Of a DNA stretch of 64,000 nucleotides, positions 55,263 to 64,000 are shown piece by piece (position 1 is the stretch's first letter; each line of letters starts with the position of its first letter). Position numbers and translations under genes: made by a program. The DNA is from Anadara kagoshimensis (lineage: Eukaryota > Mollusca > Bivalvia > Arcoida > Arcidae), in the NCBI GenBank assembly GCA_021292105.1, contig CM037865.1:26185027-26249026 (forward strand), written 5' to 3'. The notes beneath the pieces were generated by a model, which made no database searches, was not told the DNA's origin, and saw only the letters and a program-made list of their open reading frames with translations.

Positions 55263-56293
55263 AATAACAAAAAAGTACTGCAGCACAATCTTTATGTACA
55301 TAAGTCAGATGTTTTTCAAAGTTATTCTCAAATACCTTTTAACATGTAACAAGATGTTTATTACACTGGCAATTTGTCTTATTTATTCACTAAAATAATA
55401 ACCATGTTTTTAAGCTACTCGCCCCAGTTTCATATTCATTGTTTAGGTAAGATTTTCTTTAACTTAAATTTTGCGAATTTTGATAATCTCTTTTGAACTT
55501 CTGGTGAATATTTTTGACAAAACTAAATAAAAATGCTTTAAAAAAGAAGCGATCTTGACAACTTAAATTCCTGAATATCTTAAATTAACAAAATTATAAA
55601 GATTTTAAGCAAGAATTAATTCCAAGAAAAATTTAATTAAGGAATAATTATGAAACTTGGGTCTGGTATGAATAAAGATACATAAAGCACTAATGCCAGA
55701 AACTAATGATATTTATTGTACTCTCGTATCCTCCACGTACTGAAACTGTTTTATAAACACGGTATTTATTACATCTTATTTAAATTTACATAAATCGTAG
55801 TAAAAATATCAAAAGAAAACAACAGCATAATCTACATATATATAAGTAAGATGTTTTTTTCGAAGCTAAATCACAAATACCTTTTAACATGTCACAACAA
55901 GTTTGTACTGGGAATGTGTTGACATTTGTTGTAAATAATTCGCAAAGCATGTTTTAAATGTTCACTTAAAAACTCAATAAGCTATGCAGTTAAGCTTCTG
56001 ATCCCAGCTTCACAATCATTCTTTGGCTAAAACTGTGATTTACTTGAATTAACAAATTTTGATTATCTTTTTTTGAACCGATGATGAATATTTTTGACAC
56101 AACTAATGCATTTACCTTAAGCTAGAAGCCATTTAAAAAATGACATCTTAAATTCCCGAATATATCCATAAAATTAACAAAATGATAAAGATTTGAAATG
56201 TGCAAAATTTAAGTTAAGGGGAAATTTAGTTAAGGAATGATTGTGAAACTTGGAGCCTGGTATTCCAGGTAAATGAAGTACTAATTTTAGGAA
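55263..56293. other. Region downstream of BTB gene 3
   Basis: Diverged duplicate of 43850-44765. No gene recognised. Confidence 0.5.
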
Positions 56294-57206
56294 CTAATTA
56301 GTTTTATTTGTTTTGTTGATTTTATCACGTACAAAGTCAATGTATTCTTTGTTTACTGATAAAGGGTAAAAAGCAGAACATTTATCACATCTTATTCTGT
56401 TCTCTAATGAATACATTTTAAACTTTATCGTTTCGACAGAATTTTCGAGTTTTAAAGTTCTTTTCCTACACACCATTAACTTTCCCTCCTCAGGTATTTC
56501 ATTCCACTGTTTATTGTTTTCAAGCGTTGATAAACTTCTATCGCATAAAACATCAGCCGACGCTTCAATAGCTTTCTTCAGACCATATGTACAGGAGGCC
56601 AATAAACTTTTGAATGCTTGTTGGATCTCTGTATTGTTCGACAAAAAATTTACCAGATAATTTTCACATTTCTCTTTTAATTTTGAACATTGATACTCCT
56701 CGGCAAGTGGCAACACTTGATAAACATTTTCATCTGTAAAAGAATATTTTCAGAAAAAAATATTAGTTTCTGATTTGGAAAGGTTTCGTGTATTTGTTTT
56801 AATTAATCCAATACAAATGTATGAGTCCATGATCAAATCTCAAACCCAAAAATAAAGAAAAACTTTAAACAATATCAAATCAAGTTAAACCCATGTACTT
56901 CCAACACGGAAGTGAGGCCGGGTGCTCTGGAAGAAAAATCAATTATGACTATCTAGCTAAATCCGCCACGTGTAACATATTTGTTCTTTTTTGATAGTTC
57001 AAGTTTTAATTTGTCGTTTGTAGAATGGTAAACTTAATATCTATGAAAAATTAACATAATTTGTTAAGGGGAAATTGTAGTACCAGAGGTTTTAATGGAA
57101 ATGTTGCAACTGCATCGTAATGTATGGCAAGACTGTAGATATTTTTCAAATGCGAGGGAAACACAATACACACACACAGACAGAGAGAGAGAGAGAGAGA
57201 GAGAAG

Positions 57207-57245
<39 letters not shown>

Positions 57246-58054
57246 GTGTGTTATAAATACACAGAAACCATATTTTATTGTTGTTAGTTAAGGCTACTGT
57301 CTTGCGTATTTGCAGGTCAACTAGGCAATTCCAGTCATCGAAGTATTGCCATGACTAATTATCTCACCAAGTTATGGTGAACGCTCTTCGTTTAAGCGCA
57401 CGATGATAGAAACTGGTTGGACACACACGCATGTGGGCAAACAGGAAGATTGGCATCACTCTGACGCGGAATGACATGTGAAAATTATTTTTTCAGCTAT
57501 AGAATAAACATAATGCGCTTGTAAAGAAGTTTGTCGAATCGATAGTTTAGCTGCAGTAATATATATCTATATTATCCTCAGATTTAACAGCAGCGGATTT
57601 ATGTCTGTTTCATAGTATTTTAAAGTAAACCTAACCATCATGAAGCATTATTTATATTATTAAGCTTTCACTTAACTAATTAATAACGAAAGTTTATATT
57701 TTGAATTTTCAAACCGTTCCAATTCATAAAAAAATGAAAATGCATAATAAACCTCGTTGTGAAACACTTACTGTCAATTTCATCAATGATGTCCGGATAA
57801 ACACATCGCAGAAAAGCCACAACATCCGGGGCTTTTTTATCAGGAAGATGTATTTCAGAGAAGTCTTTCTCCTTAAAATCAGCTGTTAACATTTTCGCCC
57901 ATACAGGGGAAGCGAAAGTCAATATAGTTTTGTTCACAAATAATTTTTGATCCTCTACAAGGAGAATTAAATTCGTGTCTGGCGTTTGTTTAAGAAATGG
58001 CAGACTCTTTTCTGTGTCTTTCTCGGTTTTAACATCATCACTTGATCGATTCAT
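56294..58054 (-). CDS. BTB-domain protein gene 3 (two exons)
   Basis: Minus-strand exons 57772-58054 and 56294-56733, 240 aa, same lengths and phases as gene 2. It differs from gene 2 in a few residues (SSDDVKTEKD, DKKAPDVVAFLRCVYPDI, FLSNNTEIQQ, KFKMYSLENR, YPLSVNKEYI). The BTB core and helical tail are intact. The intron carries a GA microsatellite. Neighbouring sequence is a duplicate of the gene 2 locus, so both arose by segmental duplication. AATAAA again lies in the last codons before TAG. Function unknown beyond BTB-mediated dimerisation or Cullin-3 binding as family knowledge. Confidence 0.85.
57178..57243. repeat. GA microsatellite
   Basis: About 30 GA units with two small interruptions, in the intron of BTB gene 3. 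Confidence 0.95.
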
Positions 58055-58990
58055 TTTGTCTTTTTAAAATCTGAAAAAAATCAAGAAAGAAATATTTGCA
58101 ATCGAAACCATGTAATGGTGTGGGATCACTAACCAAAACAGCATTTAAATCGCCATAGAAAGTGTACTGGCAGGATTTTGGTGTACTTTATTGTAGTTCC
58201 CCATTGGTCATATTTTTACATTTTTACGTATATACCGTTTTTACATTTTCTCATGCAAAGTAGATCGAATAAAATTGTTGCAATCGCATGGATATGCAAC
58301 AGATAATTCAGTCGACCTAAGATTATATATTTTGCTTCCATGTAAAGTTTGATTGTAATTAATTCGTTGTGTTTTTGAAGCAGATTTTTCACCTGCCACA
58401 GGTTGTCAAAGCTGGGAAACTAATTTCGGCGACCTCTAACTTTCAATAATATTTTTTTTTCATTTGCCAAATTGCAATGGTGTCAATTCTTACTTAATGC
58501 TAATCTGGAATGAGCATATGCATATCAAGCGGCCATTGAACTTAACGCTTACATGAGGATATGCCATACAAAAATTCAATGTTCAATAACATTAATTACA
58601 GTGCCTTAAAACCCAGCAGTTAAGGTCCAATGCAAGGATATTTCTCAATGAATTATAACATGTCCTATAAAAGCCACCGTACATCTAAAATATCTAAGAA
58701 CAAGCTTAATGATATGTTTAAAAGCTAGTAAAAGTACAAATGTAAAAAAAACCTAGGTTAATTCAGTATTCTTATACATCTGTGACCTTGACCTTTGAAT
58801 CCATTGCTTTCATTTACCTATCAAATTGATCTTTTGGCCAATACCAGTTTTCCAGATTAAAAACCCATTTAAGTGTTCGTTTGCATCTGTGACCTTGACC
58901 TTTAAACCCATGACATGACCTCCATCATCTATATATTAAATGGGTGTAAAACTAATCCGTACAATATTCTAAAATCGTGCAGTCTATTCA
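58055..58990. promoter_or_regulatory. Upstream region of BTB gene 3, diverged copy
   Basis: Homologous to 46509 to about 47450, including the mollusc-repeat fragment with GTGACCTTGACCTTTGAATC. More diverged than the tandem copies are from each other, and present once only. Confidence 0.6.
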
Positions 58991-59640
58991 TACTCCCGTA
59001 ACTCTAGTTTATTTATACATAATTATCTTTTCACAATCATTTGACATATGAGAAATTCTAAATCCAAAACAACATCAAACGATTCAGATAGTATATGTAC
59101 AGGTGTCATAAAATTACTCTATCCGAACACTGTCAATCAATTTTGTTAATTAAATTGTAAAACTCATCCTGTTGATTAAAGGTACGGGTCTCAATCTAAG
59201 GAATGTCTAATAAACAAACTTTTTATCAAGGTGGACTACTAATAATTTGCTTAATTATTGGTAGGTGTCATTTGGATGTAAACTCCACTTCATCAAATGA
59301 ATTTATCGTGAAATATAAAAATATTTTTAGCTAGTCCATTATATAAGTAATGTAGATAAATAATATTCTATGGGGTCTGCTTACTTAAATGACGTCACTG
59401 CACGGGGTCCCCAAAACCGCGCTTTTTTATTTTGATTAACGGGAGGTGTATAACAAACACACCGATATCTCCCTATTTTCGGCATGAAAATATAAAAAAA
59501 TATAAAAAATATAAAATTTTTGCATTAAGTCATTTTTCAGTATGGAGAATAACATATGTAAAAATAAAAAATCGGTACAGGTACTCTTTAACTGTTCTAG
59601 TATTTTGTTTTCCAATGAATTTTCTGTTAACGTAAAAGTA
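58991..59640. other. No feature recognised
   Basis: AT-rich single-copy-looking sequence. A TGACGTCA palindrome sits at 59391-59398. No ORF with recognisable motifs. Confidence 0.4.
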
Positions 59641-60160
59641 AATTTAGATGATTATCGACCCTGATATTTACAGAAAATGCATATACTTATTATCTTGATT
59701 TTTTGCGCTATATACATGTATATTAATTTTGAACGTTATTTAAATAAAATCTGTTCGTTGATTTTCTCATGGCTCATAACTGAAGTAAAAGTCTTAGAGT
59801 CAGTCTATCTTTATTAAATTTCAAGCTCACTGTGAAAGATGACACAAACATAATTTGCAAATTCAGGATTGTTAATGAAAAGAACATCATCTATATATCT
59901 TTGTGTGGAGTTGAAGGATTTATTGCAAAAAACACTCTGTGTTAGTAGTGTACTTTGAATATAGGGTGTAATGTAAAAAATATAGTGTGGTTCAATGTGT
60001 ATAAATAAAAAACTCAAATATAAAAGGAGAAATATATAAAATTAGAAAAGGTACAACATATACTTACCTCCAGCCCTATATACAGACTAACAGTAAACTG
60101 ACCTACTTAACTGTACTGGTATTTCGTTTTCAAAAGTATTTTCTGTAAATGTAAGGACAC
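59640..60160 (-). mobile_element. RT retroelement fragment with YIDDV
   Basis: Minus strand reads NKSFNSTQRYIDDVLFINNP, the catalytic palm box of the RT, within the same non-coding block seen at 42.8 kb. Confidence 0.65.
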
Positions 60161-60356
60161 GTGACAAGTAGCAAAAATAAGAACTAACACTGACATTTAA
60201 ATCACACCTAAAATATATGTATATTGTATATGACCAGCCATAGAATATCAACGAACAAAACTTATTTAATTAAACTTAAAATACTTGTATATAGCGCTTA
60301 AAGTCAATATGTAAATATATATAAAAATGTATTTTAAACGCAAAATAAATAATCTT

Positions 60357-61200
60357 TAAATACACTGACACCAGATTTTGCCCCTTTGCTAAAATATTTT
60401 AGTATTTTAAATACAGAATGTAATGTACCTGATGAAATTGTATGTTTTTGTTATTTTCGTTAGAAAGTGCCAAGTTTTCATAGCCCCTTTCTGTATTTTC
60501 TATCCATTCAGTCCATATTTCAAGAAATTAAATCTTTTTCTATACTTTTATTTGTTTTTCCACTTGCAGTTAACTTGAACTGAAATTAATTATTTTATCA
60601 ATTATGATATTTGAAGAATTCTCTTAATAATAGATGAAAATAGTCGTTTGACAAAATGTTAATAAAGCATTAAGTGTCATATGAGGCGACTTTCAAACTT
60701 TCGGGTCGGGCCTGTATTATGTCTCACTATTCAAAATTATCGAAGATATATTTCACGTTCCACAGTTCCATATTCCTTTAATTCCAAATTTTAATGCACA
60801 GATGATGATTGTAGCTATCGATATATGAGGTGCTTACCCTTCCGGACCACCCCGTCCATTTCCCTAGTTTTAGTTTAACAAAGCAAAGTTGAAACACGTG
60901 TTCTTCCACCAGGGAAGGTGGGTGCTCCGGAAGGGTAAGCACTTCCTGTTTAGCTAGCTACAAACACCGCGTATAAAATAAAAACTTGGAATAAAAGAAC
61001 TCGGAACTATTTGAAAAATGGGAAATTTTGGATACAGATACGTAAGCAGATTGCTTCGTTGTTCCCGTAGTAAGAATAAGCTCTACCAAAGCGTAATAAT
61101 TGTAAAACAAATACACAATGAGCAGGAGAAACAGATATTTTGCTGTATAAAAAAGGAAAGTTGAGAATTGAAAAATTGAAGCCATAACTTTTGTCATTAA
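60357..61200. mobile_element. Third paralogous segment: flank plus RT-element tails
   Basis: Parallels 52315-53125: ATATTTTAGTATTTT block, CTTTCGGGTCGGGCCTGTAT, tail-to-tail ends near 60850-60950, then a minus-strand RT C-terminal piece. Confidence 0.55.
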
Positions 61201-61229
61201 GTTATAAGTCTTGAAGAATCAGTCGTATC

Positions 61230-61450
61230 TTTTATTTTAAATCTCAAGCTCACTGGATTGGATGACATCCACATAATTCGGAAATTTAGGATTGCTAATA
61301 GATAGAACGTCATTTCTATGTGTCTGTATGTGAAGTTGAATAACTTTTCGCAACAAAAGCACTTTGTGCTAGTAGTAGCGTCTTTTGAATATAGGGTGTA
61401 ATGGGAACTTGAAGTATAAAAATATTTAGTTCGATTCGATTTGTATACAT
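61230..61450 (-). mobile_element. RT palm fragment (degraded YIDDV)
   Basis: GAACGTCATTTCTATGTGTC is the degraded reverse complement of the YIDDV box. Same block as the other fragments. Confidence 0.5.
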
Positions 61451-61468
61451 TTTATATATAATCAAAAA

Positions 61469-62860
61469 CAAACATACTAATCCATTTCCGAATCACAATC
61501 CAGAAGCAAAGTAAAAACTTTGGAACTGACAAGTTAGGTTAGACACGTGAATTTGCACCAGGGAAGTGAGGCCGGGTGCACCGGAAGGGTAAGTACCTCC
61601 TGTTTAGCTAGCTACACCCGCCACGTGTGTAATCAAAATTGTATGAAAGGAACATGGAACTATAGGACATCAAATATATCCAGGGCAATCCTGGACACAG
61701 AGACATCAAACTTATCAACAATACTGTGATGACGGCCATAAAAACTTTTTGAAGGGCCTTGATAAGCCTAGGCTTGCAATATCCCAGAGTCAACAATTTA
61801 TTTGCAAGCAGCATACGTCGTTGTACAAAGTCCCCGTAGTGGGAACAAGCTCTACCATAGCGTATTAATTGGGAAACAAATACACCATAAGCAGGAGAAG
61901 CAGGTACATTGCTGCATAAAAAAAGAAAAGTTGACAATAGAAAAATTAAAGTCATCACGTTTGTTATAAAGTTTCAAATGTAGCCTTTCCTGCGCTTCAT
62001 AATTCAGGTATAAGTCTAAATATGAAGCAGAACTTGAGGAATCAGCCGTGTCTTTTATTTCAAGCTCACTGGGATAGATGACATTTACATAGTCTCCAAA
62101 TTTAGGATTGCTAAGATACATAACGTCATCTATATATCTGTATGTTAAGTTGAATGATTGGCGACAGTTTTCTCTCAAGATTTAACAAGGTTCTGCATAA
62201 ATTCTGCTTCGTAAGAATAAAGAAATAAATCAGCAAGCAATGGTGCACAGTTTGTACCCATTGGTATACCGATTGTTGGCTGAAAAACTGTATTACCAAA
62301 CACGACAAATATGTTATCTATCAAAAACTCCAACATTTTGTTGATGGTATCTTCAGTATATTTTTGTTTGGAATCCGTATGATGCTTCACAAAATAACCA
62401 GAATCCCTGTTCAGCACCAGATATTTGTATCTTGGCTTACCGTTTTTGTAGAAGAAAGACAAGTGAATAATTTCTTCGATCAAGACGTTCTTTCAATTTA
62501 GAATGAGGGATTGTGGTGTATAGTGTAGAAAAATCAAATGTTTTTATATTTTTTTACATGAGATAAAGTATTAGAAGCAAGATGTTCAAGTAATTCTTTA
62601 GAATTTTTGAGAATCCACATTTGGTTGATTCCAGATGTAGAATATACTTTTTCTGAATAAGACTGAAGACCATCTTTGACGATTGTCAAAATTTGTGTTA
62701 GAGTTACCGATAATGATTCAGTAGTACATTTAGATGAGCCTGCTATATATCTTTCCTTGTATGGATTTTTATGGAGTTTAGGAATCCAATACAAGTAAGG
62801 AAGATCAACATCTTCCTCTTAAGATTGATACCGAAAGACTCGAGAACTCCCCTATGTTTT
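61469..62860 (-). pseudogene. Longest copy of the RT retroelement: frameshifted reverse transcriptase
   Basis: Read right to left on the minus strand: LPYLYWIPKLHKNPYKERYI AGSSKCTTESLSV, then QMWILKNSKELLEHL, IEEIIHLSFFYKNGKPRYKY, FGNTVFQPTIGIPMGTNCAP LLADLFLYSYEAEF, RYIDDVMYLSNPKFGDYVNV, SASYLDLYLN, LKLYNKRDDFNFSIVNF and PAYGVFVSQLIRYGRACSHY. GIPMGTNCAPLLAD and YIDDV are RT motifs. The protein is split over at least three frames and has no start, so it is dead. This RT type is common in bivalve genomes; Penelope-like placement is my best guess, and no endonuclease domain is seen. Confidence 0.75.
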
Positions 62861-62899
62861 GAAAGAAATATATAAAATTAGAAAAGGTACAACAGTTAT

Positions 62900-63400
62900 A
62901 CTTACCTCCAGCCCTGTATACAGACTAACAGTAAACTGACCTACTCTATTTAACTGTACTGGTATTTTCGTTTTCCAAAGAATTTTCTGTAAAAGTAAGG
63001 GTAGATTTAGATGATTATCGACCTTTTTATTTACAGAAAATGTATATGGTTATCATATTGATTTTTTGCGCTATATACATGTATATTAATTTTAAACGTT
63101 ATTTAAATAAGATCTGTTCGTTGATTTTCTCAAGGCTAATAATTGAGGTATAAGTTTTTAAAGTCAGTCTATCTTTTTTAAATTTCTAGGTGACTGAGAC
63201 ATATGACATCCACATAATTTGCAAATTCAGGACTGTTAATAAATAGAACGTCATCTATATATCTTAATGTGGAGCTGAATTATTTATCGCAATAAACACT
63301 GTGTTAGTAGTAGTGTACTTTGGATATAATCTGTAATGGGAACTTGAATATTAAAAATATACAGTCGGAACGCCTACCCCGTCGGCGTAGGGATTTATTA
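62900..63400 (-). mobile_element. RT palm fragment with YIDDV-like box
   Basis: ACAGTTATACTTACCTCCAG block, then GAACGTCATCTATATATCTT, the reverse complement of the YIDDV codons, at about 63248. Confidence 0.6.
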
Positions 63401-64000
63401 AAATTTGCGAACTTGCAAAATTGATGTAAAATTTGTCAAAAAATGGCGAACCTTTGAACGACACAAAATCGGGAACTGTATTACCATAGATTGGGATGCA
63501 AAATAACAAAATTAGAATATTTGAAAACCGACAAAAACTATTTTTTATAATTCCGGTTACAGTTTAATTTCGTACTTTATAGTGAAACTTTAGCCACAAA
63601 CTAAAACTCAAAATGCTATCTGTCACAAGATTCCTTCCAATTTCTCACACAGCTCCTTCTCAGAAACAACATTTATACCAATGAAAGACCTTTTTACAAG
63701 GTACAATTCCATATATAATACATCAAATAATTTTCTGTACACAAAAAGTCAAGTTTTAAATGCGAAAAAAAACGCCGCCGTCAATCCGGAATCTTGGTTC
63801 GGGTCGGTCCATTTTCCGTCTAATTTGACCTAGAAATTTTGTCAGCACGGCTTCCTACCTATGTTCTATATATAGTTTGGACACACAAAAGACGCAGAAT
63901 GGTATTTACGACCGAAATAAAGTAAGTTTTGGCGATTATTAGCATCTATTTTGTCAGATTTCTCAAGATTTATGCCGAATTTTAGGACCTACTTTCAGTC
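63400..64000. other. No feature recognised
   Basis: Sequence no longer follows the paralogous segments. No ORF over 60 codons and no repeat seen. Confidence 0.5.

Overview
The window looks like nuclear DNA of a bivalve mollusc. It is AT-rich, its genes are split by canonical GT-AG introns, and it carries mollusc-type interspersed repeats, tRNA-derived SINEs and decayed transposons. The bivalve assignment rests on recognised repeat and protein families, not on a search.

Left part (1 to about 29 kb, + strand): one large gene for a SENP6/SENP7-type SUMO protease. I could trace 20 exons with matching splice phases from the open left edge to a stop at 27876 (about 2,530 codons). The first visible exon (3.1 kb) encodes an unusual tryptophan-rich, highly repetitive region. 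The middle exons encode an RG-rich disordered region, a putative NLS, a CxxC/CxxC zinc-ribbon-like motif, a SUMO-interacting motif and a SENP6/7-type domain. Exons 12-20 encode the ULP1 cysteine protease with His, Asp, Gln and Cys in place, interrupted by a polyglutamine insert. The introns hold MITEs, SINEs, a 2.2-kb mollusc repeat with a nine-copy 145-bp satellite, and a hAT-like element.

Middle part (29 to about 35 kb): no intact gene seen. It has two minisatellites (about 65 bp and 43 bp), MITEs, SINE remnants, a broken tyrosine recombinase and the 3' end of a reverse-transcriptase (RT) element.

Right part (35 to 64 kb, - strand genes): three two-exon BTB-domain genes (226-240 aa, no MATH domain) at 35.5-36.8, 44.8-46.5 and 56.3-58.1 kb. 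The last two lie in a segmental duplication (about 41.8-47.5 kb against 52.7-59.0 kb). Next to the second gene a unit of about 1.83 kb, holding a truncated BTB exon 1 plus upstream DNA, is present three times in nearly identical form. The rest is a graveyard of an RT retroelement with a YIDDV motif in at least eight fragments, a tandem SINE trimer, and a 4.16-kb element at 37647-41805. That element has inverted repeats of about 420 bp, CACTGTG ends and a perfect 5-bp target duplication (Transib-like), with two decayed mariner transposases inside.

The protease and the BTB genes show no obvious shared pathway in the sequence. BTB proteins often serve as Cullin-3 adaptors, but that is family knowledge, not shown here.
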